A stretch of DNA of 27,787 nucleotides from DASTHV01 sp035718045 (GTDB lineage Bacteria; Patescibacteriota; Saccharimonadia; Saccharimonadales; UBA10212), in contig DASTHV010000080.1 in NCBI GenBank assembly GCA_035718045.1, positions 1 to 27,787 of the forward strand. Reading direction: 5' to 3'. Positions 1 to 6,598 of the stretch are shown here, in pieces; the first letter of the stretch is position 1; each line of letters starts with the position of its first letter. The notes beneath the pieces were generated by a model, which did no database searches, had not been told where the DNA came from, and was given only the letters and a program-made list of their open reading frames with translations. Made by a program: the position numbers and the translations under genes.

Positions 1-331
1 ATTTAAGGATTTTGGCATCCGCCTCCGTTTCTACCCGGGATATGGCTGTCCTGCCCAAGGCAAAAAAATCTTCGAGCTGTGGCTGCTGAGGTAGAACTTC
101 GTCGACAGTGGGCGTAACCTGCAGGGTTTCTCGCCATGTTCCTGGCATGTGGGCCACACCATCATTACCTATTTTCATGGGGAAGCCGGATGGAGCGCAG
201 TAACCGCAAGATAAGTTGCAAGCCTCGTCCAAGATCCTTTGGTCGTGGAAGATAAACCCAACGCGTTCATCATCTGTCGCGTCATGCGGCGTTGGCTGGA
301 CGCCGGGAGTGTTATCTAGTTTCTCTACCAT
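1..331 (-). CDS. Radical SAM enzyme, N-terminal fragment (runs off the left edge)
   Basis: The reading frame stays open from an ATG at 331 to the window edge, giving 110 codons. It contains C38-N-L-S-C42-G-Y-C45, the CX3CX2C signature that binds the [4Fe-4S] cluster of radical SAM enzymes, followed by A-P-S-G-F. About 37 residues precede the cluster motif; the barrel and any SPASM domain lie outside the window. A TAG lies one codon before the ATG, so this start is well constrained. The start lies inside the 3' end of the upstream glycosyltransferase gene (20-base overlap), which implies translational coupling as the last visible gene of the accessory operon. Substrate is unknown. Candidates are a peptide (the neighbour carries a PqqD-like domain) or a sugar/cyclitol (the other neighbours are sugar enzymes). 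The family call is firm, the function is not. Confidence 0.85.
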   Translation of the reverse strand, partial: MVEKLDNTPGVQPTPHDATDDERVGFIFHDQRILDEACNLSCGYCAPSGFPMKIGNDGVAHMPGTWRETLQVTPTVDEVLPQQPQLEDFFALGRTAISRVETEADAKILK

Positions 332-1682
332 CTTCTATACCAACTACTATCTTCCTCGTCTTCAAAGACATCAAGTTAGAATATACAGTCTCATAATTTA
401 GTCCGGACGTCAATACTATCTCCCCGAGCGAGGTGGCCGCTGCGCAGCAGCCTAAGATAGCCGACTCCTCCCTGGTTAAATCGAATGTTTCGATTACCTC
501 GCTATCCTCGTCCGCCACATATACTCTTCCATCGAGTACTACCGAATTTGGAGAGATGAAAAAGGTCGCGGGCCGTCGTGCGGGCTCCCGGCGGCGCTTA
601 ATGATGTCTTTATAAAGTTTGACATAAGTTTTAATAATCGAATCTATATGATATTTGTTTTCTAGGATCGCCTTGGAATCGCCTATCATATCAGTCATGT
701 CAGAGTCATCAAGTAGGCTCCTTATAGCTTTAGTCACTTCGGTAGCCTCTGGTGAACAGACCCTAATCACTGTAAGCTCCTCGGAAAAGCTCAACTGATT
801 TCCGAATGGAAATGCTAACACCGGAGTGCCGCATGCGATCGATTGCAGGCATACTTGAGAGAACGACTCCGGGAGCCTGGATAATGACAAAGTTATGTCG
901 GCGGCTGAATAAAGGTATTTAAGATTATCCACCTCTTGCCAGCCGATGTGCCGTACGTTTGGATGTTGCAGAGGGGTATCGGCGTCAGAAGCCGTCAGCA
1001 CCAGAAGGTCTGGATGATCTCCGGCTAGTGACTCACAGATATGCTCAATTAGATCGTCGCCCTTGCCCACGCCGGCCCTTCCGGGAAAGAATAATATTGG
1101 TCCCACGTCTTCGCCCGGGATCAGGCCTTGTCTTTTAAGTTCTGAAACAGCCTCCTCTTTAGGTATCTCATAAAATAAAGCGGGGTCGATGCCACGGGGA
1201 ATCGTATAGATTTCGGAGGTTGATCCTGTAAGAGAAGCGTAGTTAAGGTAGGTCGTCGTAGCAAAGTCCGAAGGACTGACTATCGCATCCCAGTCGCCAG
1301 CCAGTGTTTTGTCAAGGTGGCTACCCTTGTCCGCGGTCGCTAGAATTACATCATGCATATTGTAGACAAGAGCGGCCTTTCGTCGTTCGGGTAATATGCG
1401 CGGAAAGGTAAACGAGCAGGTATGGACGCTTAAAACATCCGCGTCGGCAGCCGCTTCGATAATGCGGGACAGCGTGTTGTGCTGATCAAGTTTTTCAAAG
1501 TTGACCCCGTCTTGATCCGTAAATCTATCACGGCTGTCGTTAATGCTGCGGCTCATAACCGTCACTTCATCTACGGACTCTGTGCTAACTAGGCCCTTGG
1601 CGAGGGTCATGATAGTCCGGGCTTTTCCGCCATACTGAAGCGGATAGATTTCTGGTTCGTCATCGATGAAGCTAACTTTCAT
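312..1682 (-). CDS. GT4 glycosyltransferase with C-terminal PqqD/RRE-like domain
   Basis: A 456-residue protein. Residues 1-365 form a GT-B fold of family GT4: N-terminal MKVSFIDD strand, G18-G19-K-A-R acceptor-side loop, IPRGID at about 161-166, the donor-domain opening FFPGRAGVGKG at about 198-208, and an EX7E-like motif at 272-280. The second Glu of that motif is Gln here (E272, Q280), unusual for a retaining GT4. Residues about 376-449 are an extra domain predicted as beta strands, then helices, then a wing, resembling PqqD or RiPP recognition elements that present peptides to radical SAM enzymes. This assignment is by pattern only. A GGAGG precedes the ATG; the gene overlaps the deacetylase upstream by 11 bases and the radical SAM gene downstream by 20. 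Donor and acceptor are unknown. Confidence 0.85.
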   Translation of the reverse strand: MKVSFIDDEPEIYPLQYGGKARTIMTLAKGLVSTESVDEVTVMSRSINDSRDRFTDQDGVNFEKLDQHNTLSRIIEAAADADVLSVHTCSFTFPRILPERRKAALVYNMHDVILATADKGSHLDKTLAGDWDAIVSPSDFATTTYLNYASLTGSTSEIYTIPRGIDPALFYEIPKEEAVSELKRQGLIPGEDVGPILFFPGRAGVGKGDDLIEHICESLAGDHPDLLVLTASDADTPLQHPNVRHIGWQEVDNLKYLYSAADITLSLSRLPESFSQVCLQSIACGTPVLAFPFGNQLSFSEELTVIRVCSPEATEVTKAIRSLLDDSDMTDMIGDSKAILENKYHIDSIIKTYVKLYKDIIKRRREPARRPATFFISPNSVVLDGRVYVADEDSEVIETFDLTREESAILGCCAAATSLGEIVLTSGLNYETVYSNLMSLKTRKIVVGIEDGRETR

Positions 1683-2625
1683 TCATCCTCCAATACCTTT
1701 GAGCGCATTCCGCTCCAACATCCTTATCCTCTGCTTTGGCCTCCAGGGCTACGGCTCGAAAATCTTCCCTCATTATGGCTAGCATCTGGTCCCGGTTTAT
1801 GTCATCGAATTGAGAGCGATAAATTATTGCCATATCGGCCATAATATTCAAATAATCATCGACGGCGACATATTCGCTGCTAAGCGCGTAACTTCCTGCT
1901 ACCTGCCCTATCCGGCGTCTATATGCGTTCTTATTTCTTGAATAAGGGTAATCTTCGTAAAAGACAAGGCTGACCTGGTCTCCCAAAGCGCGTTTAGCAA
2001 AGATCGCCGCATCAAAGGTAACCAAATGGTCGATATGTCCTTGAACTGCGAGAGGGCTCAGAATGGTGTCGGCGCCGAATTCAAGGCTAGTATTAGCTAT
2101 GAATTCACCTATTTCACGAGCTAAAGCGTCGTCGTGGTGCGTTTGCCCAAAGATTTCTTCATATCCTCTTTTGCTGGCAAGCGGTAGCTTCATTGATACG
2201 AATTCCTGGCCTAAAAACTCCTCTACTGCCAGATTCGACTCTAAAAGCCGCAGTTCTTCAAACTTGTCCTCGGCAATCGTGATTTTATCTCGCCATGGAA
2301 ATCTGTCGATTGCCGTTTTTGAAAATATATTTATAATTTTCCCAACACCGCCGGCGGCGATCGACGTCATCAGACGTCCGGAAGCCGAAAGGGCTAAGTC
2401 GTCTGGGTGCGGCTCCAGGACGACTGTTTTATGCCCGTCTACCACCAAGTTTTCAAGTTGAGCGAGCTTTGGCCCCCGAACAAAAATGCCTTCAGATAAA
2501 AGAAGCCTTTCCCCAACTGGCGAATCTAAATCCAGACCGTCGATATCAAGGTATTTATACTGGCCAAGGTAGTCGATAGACCGCTCGGCTTGAGTGAAGT
2601 ACGGCAGGGTTAGTGTATCTTTCAT
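1672..2625 (-). CDS. PIG-L/LmbE family zinc-dependent deacetylase
   Basis: A 317-residue protein of the PIG-L/LmbE family, which removes acetyl groups from N-acetylglucosamine-type sugars on glycolipids, thiol cofactors or antibiotics. The zinc motif P-H-P-D-D lies at residues 72-76 (H73, D76 as ligands, D75 as likely base) and the third ligand in H-I-D-H at 197-200. I start it at the ATG at 2625, which shares its A with the TGA stop of the upstream glycosyltransferase (TGATG) and follows an AAGGA. An in-frame TTG at 2667 would add 14 residues and overlap that gene by 43 bases, which seems less likely. About 60 residues precede the catalytic core, longer than in minimal LmbE proteins. Being flanked by two GT4 enzymes suggests it deacetylates a sugar that one of them adds. 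Confidence 0.88.
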   Translation of the reverse strand: MKDTLTLPYFTQAERSIDYLGQYKYLDIDGLDLDSPVGERLLLSEGIFVRGPKLAQLENLVVDGHKTVVLEPHPDDLALSASGRLMTSIAAGGVGKIINIFSKTAIDRFPWRDKITIAEDKFEELRLLESNLAVEEFLGQEFVSMKLPLASKRGYEEIFGQTHHDDALAREIGEFIANTSLEFGADTILSPLAVQGHIDHLVTFDAAIFAKRALGDQVSLVFYEDYPYSRNKNAYRRRIGQVAGSYALSSEYVAVDDYLNIMADMAIIYRSQFDDINRDQMLAIMREDFRAVALEAKAEDKDVGAECAQRYWRMNES

Positions 2626-3764
2626 CAGGATATATCCTTGGCTAACGTCTGATATTTTTTTGCCCAAAGTCGCATATCATATCGTTTAAGCCATGACTGG
2701 CTTACATGACTTCTTTTTTGTATATCGCCCCGCAGAAGTTTTAGGAGGGCTCGTGAAAATGATTCGGCAGTTTCATCAAAGAAATGTGCGTTAGCGTTGT
2801 CGGCACCAATTTCTCTGTAGGTGGGAAGGCTGTTTAAAATGGTAGGGATACCCAACGATAATGATTCTAAGGCGGCGTATCCAAAGCTTTCTGATTTGCT
2901 AGGAAGAGCTACGATGTCAGCAAGATAGTAGGCTTCTGCCATAGTCCGAAATGTCATAAACCTCGCTTTAAAACCGTTATTTGCGGCGATACTCTCCAGG
3001 CTTATGTAGTTATCTCGATAGTGTGTATCAGCTCCTGAAGCGATGATCTGTATACGCTCCCTTTCCCGCTTAGGTAATAGTGCGACTCCCTCAAAAACAA
3101 TCTGAGGCCTTTTCTGAACCGGTTCAAGGCGGCTAGGCAACAATATTGTTACCGCAGCTTCTTGGGCAGCGCTCTTCGTATGCTTGCGGACGGCAATTTT
3201 AGCTAGCCGGGACAGCTCGATCGCATGCGGTATAACCCGTACGTTTTGGTTTAAGGCTTTCGAGAAGTAGCTTCCGTAATGTTCCGACGGAGTGGTAAAA
3301 ACAGTTTTATTTAATGAACCAGCGCGGACCTTATGTACTACTTGCTCAAGTCGGCTGTCACCCCAGTCAAGAGCGTATTCAAAAGGATTCGTGTGAATAG
3401 TAAAGATCCTCGGCTTATTCGGCCAAGCGTTTATAAATAGTAGTGAATTAATTTGAATTACGTCAAACTCGCTAATGTCAACGGCGTTCTCTAACCGACG
3501 AGCCCACATTTCATAAAAATCCTCATTTTTCGAACCGTAAGCTAATCTTCTTAGAGCGTACTCGTCAGCAGCTTTGCCTTGGCCCAGGATGTCTAAGCTT
3601 ATGTATTTAACCGAATTTATAGTTCGACTTTTTCCAGAAAGCATGAAAACTTCCACCGTTTCACCAATATCATGAAGTATGGAAGCGAGGTCGATTATGA
3701 ATCTTTCAGTTCCGCCAATAGATTCTTCTGAGATAGCCCATGGACTGACAATAGCTACTTTCAT
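2625..3764 (-). CDS. GT4 family glycosyltransferase
   Basis: A 379-residue GT-B glycosyltransferase. The N-terminal strand MKVAIVSPWA is followed by G17-G18-T-E-R, the usual acceptor loop. The central PHAIE and the donor-domain entry LLPSRLEPVQKRP (about 208-220) fit GT4, and the nucleotide-sugar EX7E motif is intact (E292, E300 in the segment ESFGYAALE). No signal peptide or membrane segment is seen, so it probably acts at the cytoplasmic face. The ATG directly follows the TAG of the dehydrogenase-like gene with no gap, and AAAGGG upstream can serve as ribosome binding site. It is transcribed with the deacetylase and a second, divergent GT4 enzyme, so the pathway product probably carries at least two sugars. 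Donor and acceptor cannot be read from the sequence. Confidence 0.88.
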   Translation of the reverse strand: MKVAIVSPWAISEESIGGTERFIIDLASILHDIGETVEVFMLSGKSRTINSVKYISLDILGQGKAADEYALRRLAYGSKNEDFYEMWARRLENAVDISEFDVIQINSLLFINAWPNKPRIFTIHTNPFEYALDWGDSRLEQVVHKVRAGSLNKTVFTTPSEHYGSYFSKALNQNVRVIPHAIELSRLAKIAVRKHTKSAAQEAAVTILLPSRLEPVQKRPQIVFEGVALLPKRERERIQIIASGADTHYRDNYISLESIAANNGFKARFMTFRTMAEAYYLADIVALPSKSESFGYAALESLSLGIPTILNSLPTYREIGADNANAHFFDETAESFSRALLKLLRGDIQKRSHVSQSWLKRYDMRLWAKKYQTLAKDIS

Positions 3765-4754
3765 CTAAAAGCCCTTTGCTTTCGGATAAAGCGCACTGGT
3801 CAAATAGTCGATCTCACCAGCACTCGGAAGCCTTTCGTCCAGTATCGTATACCTGTCAGTGCGTGGATGAAGACCCGCTAATGTCTGTTTTACTTTTCCA
3901 AGTAGTTCATCTTTGTTGGGTATATCGCTCATGATCCCTAACCTCAACAGTACGTCATCCATCTGGGATGATTCGTTTTTTTGCAGCCTCGACATAATTT
4001 TTATGCCAATGGCGATACTTATCCCATGCGGTATGTCGACCAAGGATTCGAGCTCCTTCGCGAAGATGTGCTCCGAGCCACTTTCCGGTCTGCCGCTCCC
4101 GTATAGATTGGTTATACGACCGGATTCACCTATGAGATGAAATAAGGCATTCAGGTCCAGGGTGCTTTCGGTATCCGAATTCATCACAAGCTCAAAGCCT
4201 CTACCTAGGAGGTCTTGGGCTTTCTTATATATCTTGCGGTCGATTTTTTCTTTGCCCGACTTGTCGGCTAATCGCCAGTCACAAAGCGCTGTGTGTATAG
4301 AAAGGACATCACATAAGCCATAGAGATTTTTTGCTCCCGCCTTAGCAATAAGGCTAAAGTCTAGAATAATTTCATCTGGCATCCGGGCGTCGATGCTAAT
4401 CTTGTGACCGTCTTTCACTAATGCGGATTTATCTGTAGCGAAGGTGTTGGTAGTTAGCATTGCCGGTATGCATATGAACTTGCAGCCCTTCTTTTTAGAG
4501 ATGTATTTAGCTATATCTATCGCCGTTCCGCCTCCAAACCCCACAACTTCTTTCGGCCGCCACATATCGCAAAGTTCATCGATCTTGGCGGAATCCTTCC
4601 CCATGAAATGAGTACTTGCGAAGATGGCTTTACTGGACGCTGAACCTACAAGCTTCATTGACGTCGGAGAATACACTACTAGCGCACGGTTGGTAAGGTT
4701 ATCCAGATACTCCCTTGCGTTCGCTTCTTTGGCGATCTTTATGTAATCATTCAT
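3765..4754 (-). CDS. Glycerol-1-phosphate dehydrogenase / DHQ-synthase-like protein (Fe-ADH superfamily)
   Basis: A 329-residue member of the superfamily of iron-containing alcohol dehydrogenases, sn-glycerol-1-phosphate dehydrogenases (EgsA/AraM) and sugar-phosphate cyclases (DHQ synthase, 2-deoxy-scyllo-inosose synthase). Visible marks are the NAD-binding G-F-G-G-G-T-A-I-D at 72-80, an I-P-A-M-L-T-T-N stretch at 97-104, and likely metal ligands D149 (GLCDVLS), H229 (SGSEH) and H243 (IPHG). The segment TALCDW after D149 and the SGSEH context favour glycerol-1-phosphate dehydrogenase over DHQ synthase, but reaction and substrate are not certain. The start overlaps the HAD phosphatase stop as ATGA, so the two are translationally coupled; a phosphate-bearing product of this enzyme could be the HAD substrate. 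It is slightly short for either family. Confidence 0.72.
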   Translation of the reverse strand: MNDYIKIAKEANAREYLDNLTNRALVVYSPTSMKLVGSASSKAIFASTHFMGKDSAKIDELCDMWRPKEVVGFGGGTAIDIAKYISKKKGCKFICIPAMLTTNTFATDKSALVKDGHKISIDARMPDEIILDFSLIAKAGAKNLYGLCDVLSIHTALCDWRLADKSGKEKIDRKIYKKAQDLLGRGFELVMNSDTESTLDLNALFHLIGESGRITNLYGSGRPESGSEHIFAKELESLVDIPHGISIAIGIKIMSRLQKNESSQMDDVLLRLGIMSDIPNKDELLGKVKQTLAGLHPRTDRYTILDERLPSAGEIDYLTSALYPKAKGF

Positions 4755-5407
4755 CCGATGAGTCTCATGATCTTTTCAATGCTTTCTCTGTCAAATCCGT
4801 AAATGACATCATCGGCTCTATCCAGGCTCTGATCACCATTGAAGCCATTGCGGAGGCCAAGGCAATAAAATCCTGCGGATTTGGCTGAATCTATGCCATT
4901 ACTCGAATCCTCAATGGCCAAAAGATCGGCAGGATTTTCATTAAGCAGCTTGGCCGCTCTTAGGTACACATCTGGCGAAGGCTTGCCATTAATCACGGAT
5001 TCATCGTCAACCGTTACTATTACCTCGATCTTTGCAGGTAGTTCGCTGCTTTGAAGCGCTGCTTCGATCCATGAGCGCTTAGAAGATGAAGCAATGGCCA
5101 TTTTGGCTTTATTCATGGTTAATTCACGGAGTAATAAAGCCACATTTTTAAGCGGCTTAGCCTTATTGGAGTAGAGTTCCAGGGCCATTGTATTGTAGTC
5201 GGCGAAGTATTCATCCCTGCCCACATTAAGCCCTTTAAGCTTGAGGTAATCGTAGGCCTCAGATAAAGAGCAGCCAACAATGTTCTTATAATCCCGAACG
5301 TCCCATGCCGGTACTCGAGCTAGCAAGTAATCGTTTTCAACTTCAAGCCAATGTTTCTCGCTATCATATAGAACACCATCAAAGTCAAAAACGATGCCGG
5401 AGTGCAT
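4751..5407 (-). CDS. HAD superfamily phosphatase/phosphomutase (subfamily IA, beta-PGM-like)
   Basis: A 218-residue haloacid-dehalogenase-like hydrolase. Motif I is F-D-F-D-G-V with the nucleophile D8 and acid/base D10; motif II is the Ser run at 107-109 (ASSSKRSW); motif III is K142 in GKPSPDVY; motif IV is E166-D167 (IEDSSNGIDSA). The cap sits between motifs I and II, as in subfamily IA with beta-phosphoglucomutase, phosphoglycolate phosphatase and sugar-phosphate phosphatases. It is the first gene of the accessory operon, 24 bases below a predicted transcription start, with only a weak ribosome binding site, and it overlaps the next gene by four bases. Most likely it dephosphorylates or isomerises a sugar or polyol phosphate within this pathway. 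Confidence 0.88.
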   Translation of the reverse strand: MHSGIVFDFDGVLYDSEKHWLEVENDYLLARVPAWDVRDYKNIVGCSLSEAYDYLKLKGLNVGRDEYFADYNTMALELYSNKAKPLKNVALLLRELTMNKAKMAIASSSKRSWIEAALQSSELPAKIEVIVTVDDESVINGKPSPDVYLRAAKLLNENPADLLAIEDSSNGIDSAKSAGFYCLGLRNGFNGDQSLDRADDVIYGFDRESIEKIMRLIG

Positions 5408-5437
5408 AGTTCAGGATAAGCAACCCATAATTTCGAT

Positions 5438-5466
5438 ATTATAGTATATAATTAGCAATTACGCAA
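5438..5466 (-). promoter_or_regulatory. Predicted sigma-70 promoter of the accessory operon
   Basis: Reading the minus strand, a -35 box TTGCGT (5466-5461) and a perfect -10 box TATAAT (5443-5438) are separated by exactly 17 bases. Transcription would start near 5431, leaving about a 24-base leader before the HAD start at 5407. This lets the HAD-to-radical-SAM operon be transcribed independently of the small cysteine gene upstream. Confidence 0.65.
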
Positions 5467-5531
5467 TATCCTAACAGCCTTGTCTCAGGTAAAGCCTAGA
5501 GAAGAGGTGCGAATTTAGGTCCCGCGGGCGA

Positions 5532-5801
5532 TTAATGATCAAAGGCTCGTGCGGCCTGAAGATATTCGTCGTCTTCCATGGGAGCTTCCCGATGAAGCAC
5601 GACAACAGAAGTGTCTTGGGTAAGTTCACATAGGGTGGCAACTTTTCCTAGAGCGGATTCTCTGGGACAAACCTGTAAAAAATAAGTTTCCGCGCCAGTT
5701 GAAACGGACCTAGTTTCCACTAGTCCAGGACAATTTTCATCTCCCCCTATGGGAGTGGATAAGTTACTAAAACACGCTTTACACGACTCTCTCGTCGCCA
5801 T
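5532..5801 (-). CDS. Unrecognised 89-residue cysteine-containing protein
   Basis: I do not recognise this protein. The start is set by a GGAGG located five bases before the ATG at 5801; an upstream in-frame TTG at 5813 lies within that ribosome binding site and is unlikely. Its five cysteines are C7 and C10 (a CKAC pair), C24 (NCPG), C45 (VCPRE) and C58. The N-terminal two thirds is mixed and possibly beta-rich; the last 15 residues are acidic, then helical (DDEYLQAARAF). There is no signal peptide and no membrane segment. It has its own strong promoter and lies immediately upstream of the phosphatase/glycosyltransferase/radical SAM operon. It could be a small metal-binding protein, a carrier or regulator, or a substrate peptide for the radical SAM/PqqD-like pair. 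None of these can be proven from sequence. Confidence 0.7.
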   Translation of the reverse strand: MATRESCKACFSNLSTPIGGDENCPGLVETRSVSTGAETYFLQVCPRESALGKVATLCELTQDTSVVVLHREAPMEDDEYLQAARAFDH

Positions 5802-5830
5802 TATATCCTCCAACTTCTTCTATAGTGTAT

Positions 5831-5859
5831 ATTGTAAAAGCAAATCTTCTTATGTTCAA
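5831..5859 (-). promoter_or_regulatory. Predicted sigma-70 promoter of the 89-residue cysteine protein
   Basis: On the minus strand, TTGAAC (5859-5854) and TACAAT (5836-5831) are separated by exactly 17 bases. The predicted start near 5824 gives a 23-base leader that carries the GGAGG of the downstream gene. Both hexamers are close to consensus and the spacing is ideal. Confidence 0.65.
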
Positions 5860-5989
5860 GGTGGAAGAGAGTAATTCTTATCCGGTAAACTACCAAGGCT
5901 TTTTGGCGATTTATAGAAGAAAAATCATACTAAGAATATTGTGCAGTTAATATCAAAAAGTTGGCTGAGTATCTGCTACGAGGTTAGAA

Positions 5990-6490
5990 CTATAATACTC
6001 CGAGGGGATGTAGGCTTTCAGCCATCGTTGGCACAAAGTCCTCCGTATGATTATTAACCATCATAGTTAATTCAGCTATAGTGATCCATTTGAAGTTCTC
6101 AACCTCATCTTCTTGAATTTTGATTTTGACTTTATCTTTATCTACATTTGCAAAGTACCACTGGACGAAAAACCTGTGCTTGCCTTCGTCAATAAATTCT
6201 TTCGGGCCCTTCGCTAGATCAAGACCAGTTAGGCCAATCTCCTCTTCAATTTCGTGAACGATGTTATCGTCATAAGTTTCGCCTTCTTCAATAGTTCCAG
6301 AAGCGGCAGCCATCCATTTGCCGGGGTCATTACGCTTTGTCCACTTGCGTTGTGTGAGTAAACAGCTGCTTCCATTAATATCAGTTAGCCAGAGGGCCGA
6401 CACGCGATAAATGTCTTCATATTGGAGGTCAGAATAGCTCTTTAGACCAATAGGTTTGTCTTTTTCATCAACAGTAATAACTTTGTTCAT
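5990..6490 (-). CDS. Nudix hydrolase (isopentenyl-diphosphate isomerase/YfcD-like)
   Basis: A 166-residue protein with a Nudix box at about 65-87: G65-T-I-E-E-G-E, then HEIEEEIG, in which the usual Arg of the REUXEE core is His (H79). The N-terminus VDEKDKPIG and the segment LLTQR...NDPGKW resemble the IDI-like branch, though the isomerase-specific Cys/Glu pair is not clearly identifiable. It probably hydrolyses a nucleoside-diphosphate-linked compound; substrate unknown. The ATG at 6490 is used; an in-frame TTG at 6511 is less likely. No clear Shine-Dalgarno is present. It begins 33 bases downstream of tRNA-Gln on the same strand and may share its transcript. No convincing terminator follows it. 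Confidence 0.85.
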   Translation of the reverse strand: MNKVITVDEKDKPIGLKSYSDLQYEDIYRVSALWLTDINGSSCLLTQRKWTKRNDPGKWMAAASGTIEEGETYDDNIVHEIEEEIGLTGLDLAKGPKEFIDEGKHRFFVQWYFANVDKDKVKIKIQEDEVENFKWITIAELTMMVNNHTEDFVPTMAESLHPLGVL

Positions 6491-6523
6491 ATAACTAATT
6501 GTAAATAACAAAACGCTTATGCT

Positions 6524-6598
6524 TGGCTGGGGAGGAGGGATTCGAACCCCCGAATGCCAGGACCAAAACCTGGTGCCTTACCACTTGGCCACTCCCCA
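6524..6598 (-). tRNA. tRNA-Gln (anticodon UUG)
   Basis: A complete 75-base cloverleaf on the minus strand. Acceptor stem TGGGGAG pairs with CTCCCCA, followed by G and an encoded CCA (6526-6524). The anticodon stem CCAGG/CCTGG closes a seven-base loop TTTTGGT whose middle bases are TTG (6566-6564), giving glutamine. The T arm has the standard GGTTCGAATCC. The accessory gene set begins about 700 bases downstream. Confidence 0.97.

Noticed and set aside
2063..2461. 132-codon plus-strand frame opposite the deacetylase gene.
   Set aside because: Antisense to a clear PIG-L gene; composition (Ser-rich, no domain) is typical of a shadow frame.
312..2625. Mycothiol/bacillithiol-type pathway (GT4 plus PIG-L deacetylase, with a CysRS-like ligase further along).
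   Set aside because: The CysRS at 11241-12641 is a full-length synthetase in a housekeeping operon with DHH and RecR, not an MshC-type ligase, and no malate- or inositol-specific partner is seen. The extra G1PDH-like and radical SAM genes do not belong to that pathway.
5408..5531. Short open frame of five codons (ATGGGT...) in the HAD leader, as a regulatory leader peptide.
   Set aside because: Five codons with no repeated regulatory residues and no alternative hairpins nearby; most likely chance.
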